Below are positions 32,927-41,336 of a DNA stretch of 64,000 nucleotides, in pieces. The stretch comes from Halalkaliarchaeum desulfuricum (GTDB lineage Archaea; Halobacteriota; Halobacteria; Halobacteriales; Haloferacaceae). The translations under genes and the position numbers were made by a program. The first letter of the stretch is position 1. Every line of letters starts with the position of its first letter. A model generated the notes under the pieces. The model saw only the letters and a program-made list of their open reading frames with translations, was not told the origin of the DNA and ran no database searches. The stretch is taken from NCBI RefSeq assembly GCF_002952775.1, contig NZ_CP025066.1:1426001-1490000 (forward strand), given 5' to 3'.

Positions 32927-34327
32927 TCACCTGGTCCGATACCGCCGCCAGCCGTACAGTGCCCCCTCACCGAGGAGCCAGGCGGCCCCGAGGACGATCC
33001 CGAGCAAGTTCAGGATCTGCGGCAGGTGCATCCAGGTGGGGAGCACCCAGCGGGCGAGCGTCTCCGCCTCCCGGACCTGCTCCGTCACGCCGTGATCCGC
33101 GGCGGTCGTCTCGTCGAGGTCGTAGCCCGGCGGTCCGCCGGCCGTCTCACCGACCGGCAGCCGGTCGGCGACGTACGGGAGCGGGATTACCTCGCCGTCG
33201 GGGTCCTCGAACCGCCAGACGACCTCGCCGGCGGGACTGATCTCGAGTACTCGGTTGTTCCGCGAGTCGGTGATGATCGTGTTGCCGTTGGGGAGCCGAT
33301 CGGCATCCCGGGGCCACTGGAGCGGGTCACCCTCCGGTCCGGTGTACTCCCAGACGATCTCCTCGGTGTCGGCGTCGATCTCGACCGCCCGGTTGTTCCC
33401 GCTGTCGGCGATGACGACGGTGCCGTGCTCCTCGAGATGCTGGGGGTTGTGCTGATGTTGCATCACCGAGTGATTGCCAGGCTGTCCGATGGTGTCGACG
33501 ATCTCGTCGGTCTCGGGATCCACCTCGATGAGCATGTCGTAGTTGCGCACCGAGAGGTGGAAGTTCCCGTCCTCGGTCTCGACGATGTCGTTCCAGTGGA
33601 TCCAGTCGTCGACCTCGCTTGCCTTCGCGTAGTCGTCCGGATCGTCGACGTGTGGGCTCCCTTCGACGTGTTCCTCGAAGAACTCGGTCCCCTGATCGAT
33701 GTGGTCGGCCGCGTACCACTCCCAGGTGATCTCGCCCGCCTCGTTCACGGTGAACACGCGGTTTTTCCCCATATCGATGATCGCGACCTCGCCGTCCTCG
33801 GTGACGACGGCGTCGTGTACCTCGTGCCAGTGGATCATCTCGTCGTACCAGGAGTACTCCCAGACGATTTCCTTCTCCGAGCGATCCATCAGGATCACCC
33901 GGTTGTAAACGCAGTGTTCGTGCGGATCGAGCGTCCCCTGGAACGACGCCTCGTAACTGAGATACTCCTCGGGACACTCCTCCGGTTGGGCCACCTCACC
34001 GAGCGCGAAAAGCACCACGTTGCCGTCCTCCTCGGGTTCGATCCCCGGGGCCGCCTCGCCTTCGCGTAACGGATCGATGCCGAAGAACCGCGAGTCGTCG
34101 ATCGCGTACTCCCAGGCGATCTCGCCGTCGGGAGTTATCTCGACGAGCCGACCGTCGTTCTGCCAGGAGTGGACACCCACGAGCGTGTTTCCGGGATACG
34201 GTTCACCGACTTCGGCGTTCTGCTCGACCACCGTTCCTCGGTCGATCGCGACCGCCTGCACGCCGAGGGCGGCGGCAAGCACCACCACCGCCCCGGCGAC
34301 GACGAGGACTCTCGTCCGCTGATCCAT
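32927..34327 (-). CDS. Membrane-anchored arylsulfotransferase-like beta-propeller protein
   Basis: A 466-residue protein with an N-terminal signal anchor (about residues 7-27), a large extracellular repeat domain and a C-terminal transmembrane segment (about 436-458) followed by basic residues. The propeller contains repeated phrases such as GNTLVGVHSWQNDGRLVEITPDGEIAWEY, NRVFTVNEAGEITWEW and NRAVEIDADTEEIVWEY, typical of ASST/NHL propellers. Conserved His in MIHWHEVHD and HNPQH may be catalytic in true aryl-sulfate sulfotransferases, but activity here is unproven. A sensor or adhesin role is the alternative. Confidence 0.7.
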   Translation of the reverse strand: MDQRTRVLVVAGAVVVLAAALGVQAVAIDRGTVVEQNAEVGEPYPGNTLVGVHSWQNDGRLVEITPDGEIAWEYAIDDSRFFGIDPLREGEAAPGIEPEEDGNVVLFALGEVAQPEECPEEYLSYEASFQGTLDPHEHCVYNRVILMDRSEKEIVWEYSWYDEMIHWHEVHDAVVTEDGEVAIIDMGKNRVFTVNEAGEITWEWYAADHIDQGTEFFEEHVEGSPHVDDPDDYAKASEVDDWIHWNDIVETEDGNFHLSVRNYDMLIEVDPETDEIVDTIGQPGNHSVMQHQHNPQHLEEHGTVVIADSGNNRAVEIDADTEEIVWEYTGPEGDPLQWPRDADRLPNGNTIITDSRNNRVLEISPAGEVVWRFEDPDGEVIPLPYVADRLPVGETAGGPPGYDLDETTAADHGVTEQVREAETLARWVLPTWMHLPQILNLLGIVLGAAWLLGEGALYGWRRYRTR

Positions 34328-34556
34328 ATCCTGGGTTGATAACGAGTAACCGTAACTCTTGTTAGTTTTCCCGGGGACGGCTCGCAGTGCTGACGGGACC
34401 GGGCCGACGCCGACAGTCTACAGGTTCAATATAAATGAAACGGATACCGCCACATGCAAGTCACAAGAATCGCAAGATAGCAGTAGTTTCGTCGGCGCCA
34501 CAGGAGATCGCTATCTAGTAACCTTTAACGGCCGGGAGCCGATACGTGAGACCAAC

Positions 34557-36545
34557 ATGGCGAGCAACAAGATTCTCGGTGTCGATCTCGGTACCACGAA
34601 CAGCGCGTTCGCGGTGATGGAGGGCGGCGAGCCCGAGATCATCGTCAACGGCGAGGGGGACCGCACCACCCCCTCCGTGGTCGCGTTCACCGACGACGGC
34701 GAGCGCCTCGTCGGCAAGCCGGCGAAAAACCAGGCCATCCAGAACCCCGACCGGACGATCCAGTCGATCAAGCGCCACATGGGCGAGGAGGACTACACCG
34801 TCGAGATTGAGGGCGAGGAGTACACGCCCGAACAGATTTCCGCGATGATCCTCCAGAAGATCAAACGCGACGCCGAAGAGTATCTCGGCGACGAGGTCGA
34901 GAAGGCAGTCATCACGGTACCCGCCTACTTCAACGACCGCCAGCGGCAGGCGACGAAGAACGCCGGCGAGATCGCCGGCTTCGAGGTCGAGCGCATCGTC
35001 AACGAGCCGACGGCCGCCTCGATGGCGTACGGCCTCGACGACGAGTCCGACCAGACCGTGCTCGTGTACGACCTCGGCGGGGGCACCTTCGACGTCTCGA
35101 TTCTCGAACTCGGCGGCGGCGTCTACGAGGTCGTCGCGACCAACGGGGACAACGACCTCGGCGGCGACGACTGGGACGAGGCGATCATCGACTACGTCGC
35201 AGACGAGTTCGAAAACGATCACGGGATCGACCTCCGGGAGGACAGACAGGCGCTCCAGCGGCTCACCGAGGCCGCCGAGGAGGCGAAGGTCGAACTGTCG
35301 AGCCGGAAGGAGACGACGATCAACCTGCCGTTCATCACGGCGACCGACTCGGGGCCGGTCCACCTGGAGGAGAGCCTCACCCGCGCGAAGTTCGAGTCGC
35401 TCACGACGGACCTGATCGAGCGGACAGTCGGCCCGACCGAACAGGCGCTTGCCGACGCCGGCTACGACAAAGACGACATCGACGAAGTGCTGCTCGTCGG
35501 CGGCTCGACCCGGATGCCGATGGTCCAGGAGAAAGTCGAGGAACTGACCGGTCAGGAGCCGAAGAAGAACGTCAACCCGGACGAGGTAGTCGCGCTCGGG
35601 GCGGCGATCCAGGGTGGCGTACTGGGCGGCGAGGTGGACGACATCGTCCTGCTCGACGTCACGCCACTCTCGCTGGGAATTGAGGTCAAGGGCGGCCTGT
35701 TCGAACGGCTCATCGAGAAGAACACGACGATCCCGACCGAGGAGTCGAAAGTCTTCACAACCGCCGCCGACAACCAGACCTCGGTCAACGTGCGCGTCTT
35801 CCAGGGCGAACGCGAAATCGCCGAGGAGAACGAGCTCCTGGGCGCGTTCCAGCTCACTGGGATCCCGCCGGCGCCGGCCGGCACCCCGCAGATCGAGGTG
35901 ACCTTCAGCATCGACGAGAACGGCATCGTCAACGTCTCCGCCGAGGACAAGGGGTCGGGCAACGCCGAGTCGATCACGATCGAGGGCGGCGCCGGCCTCT
36001 CCGACGAAGAGATCGAGCGGATGCAAGAAGAGGCCGAACAGCACGCCGAGGAAGACGAGAAGCGCCGCCAGCGCATCGAGGCGCGCAACGAGGCGGAAAG
36101 TGCGGTCCAGCGTGCCGAGACGCTATTGGAGGAAAACGAGGAGGCCGTCGACGACGACCTGCGCGCGTCGATCGAGGACGCCATCGCCGACGTCGAGGAA
36201 ACCCTCGAGGACGACGACGCGACGACCGAGGAGATCGAAGAAGCCACCGAAGCGCTGTCGACCGAACTCCAGGAGATCGGCAAGCAGATGTATCAGCAAC
36301 AGGCCCAGGCCGGCGCCGGCGAGGCGGGCGCCGGTCCGGGCGGGATGGGCGGCGCCGCGGGAGCCGGGCCCGGCGGCATGGGTGGCGCTGCCGGCGGAGG
36401 TCCCGGCGGCATGGGCGGTGCCGCGGGAGCAGACGCCGGCGACGCCGCCGAGGGTGACGAGTTCGTCGACGCCGACTTCGAGGACGTAGACGAGGAAACC
36501 GACCTCGAGGACGGCGACGAAGGCGACAGCACCGACGAGGAGTGA
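34557..36545 (+). CDS. dnaK: Hsp70 chaperone DnaK
   Basis: ATP-driven protein-folding chaperone of 662 residues, starting [16 protein letters not shown] at 34557. ATPase motifs: [19 protein letters not shown] and [10 protein letters not shown]; the linker [14 protein letters not shown] leads to the substrate domain. The C-terminal tail has three GGMGGAAG-type repeats (about 603-635) then an acidic end. A TATA-like AATATAAAT at 34428-34436 implies a leader of about 100 nt; a second, CCTTTAAC near 34522, is nearer. grpE and dnaJ are not adjacent. Confidence 0.96.
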   Translation: MASNKILGVDLGTTNSAFAVMEGGEPEIIVNGEGDRTTPSVVAFTDDGERLVGKPAKNQAIQNPDRTIQSIKRHMGEEDYTVEIEGEEYTPEQISAMILQKIKRDAEEYLGDEVEKAVITVPAYFNDRQRQATKNAGEIAGFEVERIVNEPTAASMAYGLDDESDQTVLVYDLGGGTFDVSILELGGGVYEVVATNGDNDLGGDDWDEAIIDYVADEFENDHGIDLREDRQALQRLTEAAEEAKVELSSRKETTINLPFITATDSGPVHLEESLTRAKFESLTTDLIERTVGPTEQALADAGYDKDDIDEVLLVGGSTRMPMVQEKVEELTGQEPKKNVNPDEVVALGAAIQGGVLGGEVDDIVLLDVTPLSLGIEVKGGLFERLIEKNTTIPTEESKVFTTAADNQTSVNVRVFQGEREIAEENELLGAFQLTGIPPAPAGTPQIEVTFSIDENGIVNVSAEDKGSGNAESITIEGGAGLSDEEIERMQEEAEQHAEEDEKRRQRIEARNEAESAVQRAETLLEENEEAVDDDLRASIEDAIADVEETLEDDDATTEEIEEATEALSTELQEIGKQMYQQQAQAGAGEAGAGPGGMGGAAGAGPGGMGGAAGGGPGGMGGAAGADAGDAAEGDEFVDADFEDVDEETDLEDGDEGDSTDEE

Positions 36546-36608
36546 CGCGGCGGTCGCGTTCGAACCACGAACCACAGCCTCTTGTTCGACGACGGTCTCG
36601 ATTTACGC

Positions 36609-37016
36609 ATGGACGAGGAGGAACGCGAAAAGCTGCTGCGCCGCGTCAACCGCCAGGGGGCCACCGTCGGCGCGCAGACTCCAGAGACGGTCACCGTCGG
36701 CGGCGAAGAGTTTCACCTCAGGGAGTTCCTCATCGAAACCCGGAAGGTCGAGGGCGTCCCGCCGGAGGCGCAAAAGCTCGTGAAACAGGCGACGTCGGAG
36801 CTTTCCAGGCGGCGCGAAGAGTTGCACGAGACGCTCGAAAACGATCCCCTCGAGCGGGAAGAGGCCGAACGGATCGCCGAGGAGATAATCGGCCTCGATC
36901 GCGCGATCAACGCCCTCGAGAACCTGCGGCGGCCAACGTACGGCGAGCAAGCACCGAAGGCCTCCATCGAGGATCACAAACGCTGGCTGAACTTCCTCGA
37001 GTCAGTCGGCAAGTGA
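36609..37016 (+). CDS. Conserved haloarchaeal protein, unknown function (DUF5788-like)
   Basis: A 135-residue acidic, helix-rich protein starting MDEEEREKLLRRV (36609; an upstream TTG start at 36582 is less likely). It has one short beta-like stretch (VTVGGEEFHLREFLIETR) and long heptad-like helices around residues 60-115, which may form a coiled coil. It follows dnaK by 63 bp on the same strand, so a link with chaperone function is possible but not shown. Name by recollection of the family. Confidence 0.6.
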   Translation: MDEEEREKLLRRVNRQGATVGAQTPETVTVGGEEFHLREFLIETRKVEGVPPEAQKLVKQATSELSRRREELHETLENDPLEREEAERIAEEIIGLDRAINALENLRRPTYGEQAPKASIEDHKRWLNFLESVGK

Positions 37017-37032
37017 GGCTGCCCGAGACGAG

Positions 37033-37965
37033 TCAGTCTCCGCCGCCGCGAAGGTGGGCGAACACGTACGTCTGGACGTAGCCGGCGTGATCGCCGCCGA
37101 ACCGGTCGCGCAGCGCCCGCGCGGTGTCGGCGTAGTTCCCGCGGTCGCAGTCTGGGAAGTGATCGGCGATCGCACTCCGGATCCAGGTGTCAAGCGGGAT
37201 CGCCTCGAGGTAGCCCAGCGAGAACAGGAGCACGCAGTCTGCGACCTTGTCTCCGACACCGACAAAGCGGGTGAGCGACTCGCGGGCCTCCTCGTACGGG
37301 AGGTCGGCTGCCTCGCGTGGATCCGCCTTGCCGTCGGCGACCATCCCGGCTGTTTTCCGGACGTACGGCGCCCGATAGCCCAAGGAGAGTTCCCGGAGGT
37401 CGGCTTCGGTGCGCGCAGCGAGCTGCTCGGGCGCCGGAAACGCGTGAAGCGTCCGACCGTCGAACTGCACCGTATCGCCGTACGTCTCGGCCAGCGAGCG
37501 TTGCATCCGGTGGATCCGCGACACCCGCATCTGGGCCGAACAGATAAACGAGACCAGACACGGGAACGGGGGATCCCGGACGAGCCGCATCCCCTCGTAT
37601 GCGTCGAACGCCCGGTCGAACAGCGGCAGGTCGGGGGCGCCGGCCCGGATCGCGTCGAGGTCGTCGTCCAGCCGCAACAGGTGCGAGAGAAGGGAAACGG
37701 CGTCGGTGGTGGACTCCCACTCGAGGTGCCCGTCGCGGACGCCGCCGACCTGCCGCACCCGGAGGGGGACGCGGTCGTCGGTGATCCCCTCGATCGGCGG
37801 GACGACCGTCTCGTACCACGCGTCCCCACCCCTGGGTGTGGTGTCGCCGCTGTCGTACATCCGGCCGTCGGCCCGGTCCCAGAGGTAGCTTTGGCCGCTC
37901 TCGAGGGTCGCCTGCAGGTCGAACGGGCCGTCCACGTCGGCGAGGTCGATCGTTCCCGACTCCAT
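37033..37965 (-). CDS. ogg: 8-oxoguanine DNA glycosylase/AP lyase, OGG1 type
   Basis: Removes 8-oxoguanine from DNA. Helix-hairpin-helix glycosylase with the catalytic Lys240 in VGVGDKVADCVLL and Asp259 in PLDTWIRS; the N-terminal TBP-like domain starts FDLQATLESGQSYLW, close to OGG1. The preferred start is 37965 (MESGTIDLADV). An in-frame ATG at 38019 adds 18 residues, and a TATA (complement of 38051-38058) would suit it, but that box more likely serves the tRNA on the other strand. Convergent with the DUF5788-like gene. Confidence 0.88.
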   Translation of the reverse strand: MESGTIDLADVDGPFDLQATLESGQSYLWDRADGRMYDSGDTTPRGGDAWYETVVPPIEGITDDRVPLRVRQVGGVRDGHLEWESTTDAVSLLSHLLRLDDDLDAIRAGAPDLPLFDRAFDAYEGMRLVRDPPFPCLVSFICSAQMRVSRIHRMQRSLAETYGDTVQFDGRTLHAFPAPEQLAARTEADLRELSLGYRAPYVRKTAGMVADGKADPREAADLPYEEARESLTRFVGVGDKVADCVLLFSLGYLEAIPLDTWIRSAIADHFPDCDRGNYADTARALRDRFGGDHAGYVQTYVFAHLRGGGD

Positions 37966-38050
37966 CGGCTCCGGTTCGGGGCTCGGGGGCTTTGCCCGTT
38001 TCGGATGTCCGGCAAGCAATTCCCCCGGCGTCGACCGGTCGAGATGAGAA

Positions 38051-38058
38051 GCTTAAAG
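38051..38058 (+). promoter_or_regulatory. tRNA-Met promoter TATA box
   Basis: GCTTAAAG lies 27-34 nt before the mature tRNA 5' end. Because it is nearly palindromic it could also serve the glycosylase gene on the minus strand. Confidence 0.45.
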
Positions 38059-38084
38059 GCGTTCATCGCAGTACGTGATAGCGA

Positions 38085-38235
38085 GGCCGGGTGGCTTAGC
38101 TGGACATAGCGCCGCACTCATAGGGTTTCGAGATTCGGTGCGGTTCGCCTTGGAAGCCTCCGTGCGCCCCTGGGGCCTGCCGAGCCTCGTACCTGGGCCA
38201 TGCGGAGATCGCGGGTTCGGAGCCCGCCCCGGCCA
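38085..38235 (+). tRNA. Elongator tRNA-Met (CAT) with 77-nt intron
   Basis: Acceptor GGCCGGG (38085-38091) pairs perfectly with CCCGGCC (38228-38234), discriminator A at 38235. D-arm begins GCTTAGCTGGACATAGC. Anticodon stem CCGCA (38112-38116) / TGCGG (38201-38205); loop C-T-CAT-A gives anticodon CAT at 38119-38121. The T-arm is GCGGG-TTCGGAG-CCCGC (38211-38227). The intron occupies 38123-38199, between positions 37 and 38, the canonical archaeal site. Haloarchaeal elongator tRNA-Met is known to carry an intron of about this size, cut by the splicing endonuclease at a bulge-helix-bulge. CCA is not encoded. Confidence 0.96.
38123..38199 (+). other. tRNA-Met intron
   Basis: 77 nt between A37 (38122) and A38 (38200). 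Its ends can fold with the exon borders to a bulge-helix-bulge. The interior is GC-rich. Confidence 0.85.
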
Positions 38236-38297
38236 TCTGACATATTGTTTATATTAACAGTGATCGCAGTTCCGAACGCTGTAAAGCGGCTTTGATC

Positions 38298-40130
38298 TCA
38301 CTGATGGAACGTGATCCTGACGATATTTCCGGTCGGGATATTCTCGTGGACCGTGATGGTCCCACCCGAACGGGTCGTGATCAATTTGACGAGCCACAGT
38401 CCAAGACCGCCCCCGTGATACACCGATGTTTGCCGCACGTTCTCTTCTAATATGTTCTGCTCCATCTCGGGGATCTGCGGTCCGGTATCGGCGATGTCGA
38501 TATGCGTGGTTCCGTCACTACGGATGACAGTGATCGCAACCTCAGGAGAGTCGGAGTCAGTATGAATGATCCCGTTCTCTAGGAGTTCGATGAGTGCTTC
38601 CTCGAACCGTGCCGCCGCACGTACAGTCACGTCTTCGCGGCACTCGACCGAAATTGTCGCTTCGGGATAGTCGGACTCGACCCTCGAAACGACATGCTGG
38701 AGAACGGATTTGAGGGAGAGTTCTTTTGCGACTGCGTCTTCCAGCAGTACTTCCGTTATCGCCCGTTCTTTGTCGGCTAACTCCAGCAGTCCGTAACTCA
38801 TCTCGACAATATCCACAGCTGACTGTGCAATCTCTCCCGAAGTTTCGGCGTGGATCCGTTCAGCAAACCCCTGAATCACGTTCATGTCGTTTCGGAGATT
38901 GTGACGCAACACCCGGCTGATAGTCTCTAAATGCTGGTCGCGTAGCCTCCGTTCTGTTACGTCCTGCTGGAACCCGACGAAGTTGATTACCTCCCCCTCG
39001 TCATTGCTGACGGGAGCGATTTCGAGGCGATTCCAGAACTCCGTGCCATCCTTCCGGTAGTTGCGAATTTCGATGGTAATCGGCTCCTCGTTGTCAATCG
39101 CCTCTCTAATCTGTGCCACCCGCGCGGAATCCGTATCTTCTCCCTGGAGGAACCGACAGTTCTCCCCGAGGATTTCCTCACGCGGATAGCCCGTGAGCTC
39201 CGCGAACGCGTCGTTCGCGTAGATCAGCGGGTTGTCCTCCTGGTCCGGATCGGAGATAGTAATTCCGACCGGGGCTTCCGCAATCGCTCGTGATTGCCGC
39301 TGGAGGCGCTGTTCCCGCTGTTTGCGGTCTGTGATGTCCTGGATCGTCCCGCGGACGCGGACGACCTCGCCGTCCTCGTGCTGTGGCTCGCCGCGCGTGC
39401 GCGCCCACCGCTGGTCGCCTTCGGCGGTGATCAGCCGGACCTCCACATCGTATGATTCGCCCTCTTCGACGGCTCCCCAGAACGCCTCTCGGATCGTGTC
39501 CCGGTCATCCGGGTGGTAGTACTCGATACTCTCTTCGGCGGTCAGCGTACGCTCCTCCGGGAGGTCATATATTTTGTACACTTCCTCCGTCCAGGAGTGC
39601 TCGTTTGTCCGGAGGTCGTACTCCCAGGCCCCCACGTGTGCGATCTCCTGCGCCTTCTCGAAGAGATCGACCTGTCGTTTGAGGTTGCGCTTGCGCCGGC
39701 GTAACGCGAGTGACTGCTCACGGAGCCGGAGCAACGCCGCCAGCCGCCAGTGTAGCTCGGCCTGCTGGATCGGCATGATGACGATTTCGTCAATCGATTC
39801 CGTCACCACGTTATCCGCAAGCTCACCGCCATCAATGTCGATAACCTCGGGAGCTGACTCTTCGAGCAACAGGAGATACGGGAGCATCACTGGGGCTGCA
39901 GCTGATTTCTTCGCGCGCAACGCAGGGAGATGTTCCTGAAACGCCGCCATGTCAAGGATGCACACGTCGAAAGCAGTGTCTTCAAGACGCCCTGTCAGGT
40001 CTACAGGCTCGTAGGAGGGGTGCTCCTCGATCCACTCGGTGACCAATCGTCGGTCCCCCGACTCGGACAACAGCGGGAGAACCCGGTCACGAGAGTCAAT
40101 CTCATTTGCAGTGTTCATGTGGTGTTCCAT
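38298..40130 (-). CDS. LOV-domain blue-light histidine kinase with receiver-like N-terminus
   Basis: A 610-residue soluble kinase. Residues about 1-145 are a receiver-like domain (FDVCILDMAAF keeps an Asp but the later Lys motif is missing). PAS 1 spans about 160-270. PAS 2 (about 280-395) has the full LOV signature: GENCRFLQG with photo-adduct Cys325, NYRKDGTEFWN with Asn357/Asn367, and GFQQDVT with Gln388. The phospho-acceptor is His410 (RVLRHNLRNDM); the ATPase has ELLENGIIH and GGGLGLWLVK. Blue-light sensing through FMN is therefore predicted. It lies 84 bp after the kinase at 40215-41336 on the same strand, downstream of a KaiC-like gene. An alternative start is M5. Confidence 0.88.
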   Translation of the reverse strand: MEHHMNTANEIDSRDRVLPLLSESGDRRLVTEWIEEHPSYEPVDLTGRLEDTAFDVCILDMAAFQEHLPALRAKKSAAAPVMLPYLLLLEESAPEVIDIDGGELADNVVTESIDEIVIMPIQQAELHWRLAALLRLREQSLALRRRKRNLKRQVDLFEKAQEIAHVGAWEYDLRTNEHSWTEEVYKIYDLPEERTLTAEESIEYYHPDDRDTIREAFWGAVEEGESYDVEVRLITAEGDQRWARTRGEPQHEDGEVVRVRGTIQDITDRKQREQRLQRQSRAIAEAPVGITISDPDQEDNPLIYANDAFAELTGYPREEILGENCRFLQGEDTDSARVAQIREAIDNEEPITIEIRNYRKDGTEFWNRLEIAPVSNDEGEVINFVGFQQDVTERRLRDQHLETISRVLRHNLRNDMNVIQGFAERIHAETSGEIAQSAVDIVEMSYGLLELADKERAITEVLLEDAVAKELSLKSVLQHVVSRVESDYPEATISVECREDVTVRAAARFEEALIELLENGIIHTDSDSPEVAITVIRSDGTTHIDIADTGPQIPEMEQNILEENVRQTSVYHGGGLGLWLVKLITTRSGGTITVHENIPTGNIVRITFHQ

Positions 40131-40214
40131 TAGTTACTGTCACCCCTTTCATCGAGAATGCAGATGTCGGAAGCAATCGGTAACAGATCGCCCTCTGAAA
40201 AGCCTCCGACATTC

Positions 40215-41336
40215 TTACCCATTGCCATCCCCCATGGTCGAATCGATAGTGGGCAGTTCCACGACGAACACAACTCCACGCGGATCGTTATCCTCGATCC
40301 AGACCGAGCCATCGTACATCTCGACCAAATTCGTCACCAAGTACAGCCCCATCCCAGTCCCGATACTTTCCAATCCCTTTACGTCGCTATCGAAGATTCG
40401 GTCCCGATGTTCCTCAGAAATCCCGGGCCCGTTATCCGCGATCCGGATGCGAACGTTGTCATCGTCTTCCTGGGTGGAAATCGAGACACTCGGTTCGTCC
40501 GCATCGTTGTGTTGGACGGCGTTGTTGATCAGATTCCGGAAGACGGACGACAGCATCTCGTTGGCGAGGACGGTGACGTCCGGGGGTGGTCCCTGTAGTG
40601 TTATCGTCGCCTTCTCGAACGTCTCCTTTCGGATTGCGATCACGTTTTCGAGGAGTCCCCCGAGTTCGACTGGTTCGAGCGAGGGGCCTTCTCCCTCGAA
40701 AATCGCCTCGACGATGTTCCTGGCGATGTCCGTGAGTTCGACAACGTGGTGTCCCGAGTTGAGCACTCTGTCGAGAATCTCTTTCCCTTCGCTGTCAACG
40801 TGGGGATCCAGGACCTCCAACCACCCCAAAACCACGCTCATATCGTTGCGGATGTCGTGTCGAAGTACCCGATTGAGAAGTTCGAGTTGCTCGTGTCCTT
40901 CATGCAGGCGAATCGCCTGGTTACGGGCTCTAAGCACAGATTTGAACCGCTGCTCCAGTTCGAGTGATGTAATCGGCATCCGGAGCAGTTCGTCGACCAG
41001 TGAATCCAAGGCATTGCTCTCCCTTTGAAGTGCGTTGACTACCTCATCTGCGCGTTGCTCCGGAACGAGCAACACAACCGGGAGCGGAATTCGATCCGCT
41101 TGTTTTCGGGTTCGAAGCGCGTCCTGGTTGTCGAGAAGTGACGCCCGATCCAGAATACAGCAATCGAACTCGCCGGTCCGAATATCCGTCTCCACTACGT
41201 CATATGAGTCGTGTGTGGCGAACCAACGTTCGAGTTGGCGGCGGTTTCCTTCGCTTTCGGTTCGAACAAGGACGCTGGCAACGCCACTCTCCACGTCCGG
41301 GAGGATATCCGCAGTCGGGGGAATTTCATTCGACAT
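40215..41336 (-). CDS. Histidine kinase with receiver-like N-terminus, coupled to KaiC-like gene
   Basis: A 373-residue kinase starting at MSNEIPPTAD (41336); the start lies inside the end of the KaiC-like gene (11-bp overlap), so translation is coupled. Residues about 20-140 are a receiver-like domain (FDCCILDRASLL, then DELLRMPITSLELEQRF) closely similar in layout to the N-terminus of the LOV kinase next to it. His160 (RVLRHDIRNDM) is the phospho-acceptor. ATPase motifs: NLINNAVQHND, DNGPGI and GTGMGLYLV. No PAS or membrane segment, so the input is likely protein contact, plausibly the KaiC-like protein. Confidence 0.87.
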   Translation of the reverse strand: MSNEIPPTADILPDVESGVASVLVRTESEGNRRQLERWFATHDSYDVVETDIRTGEFDCCILDRASLLDNQDALRTRKQADRIPLPVVLLVPEQRADEVVNALQRESNALDSLVDELLRMPITSLELEQRFKSVLRARNQAIRLHEGHEQLELLNRVLRHDIRNDMSVVLGWLEVLDPHVDSEGKEILDRVLNSGHHVVELTDIARNIVEAIFEGEGPSLEPVELGGLLENVIAIRKETFEKATITLQGPPPDVTVLANEMLSSVFRNLINNAVQHNDADEPSVSISTQEDDDNVRIRIADNGPGISEEHRDRIFDSDVKGLESIGTGMGLYLVTNLVEMYDGSVWIEDNDPRGVVFVVELPTIDSTMGDGNG

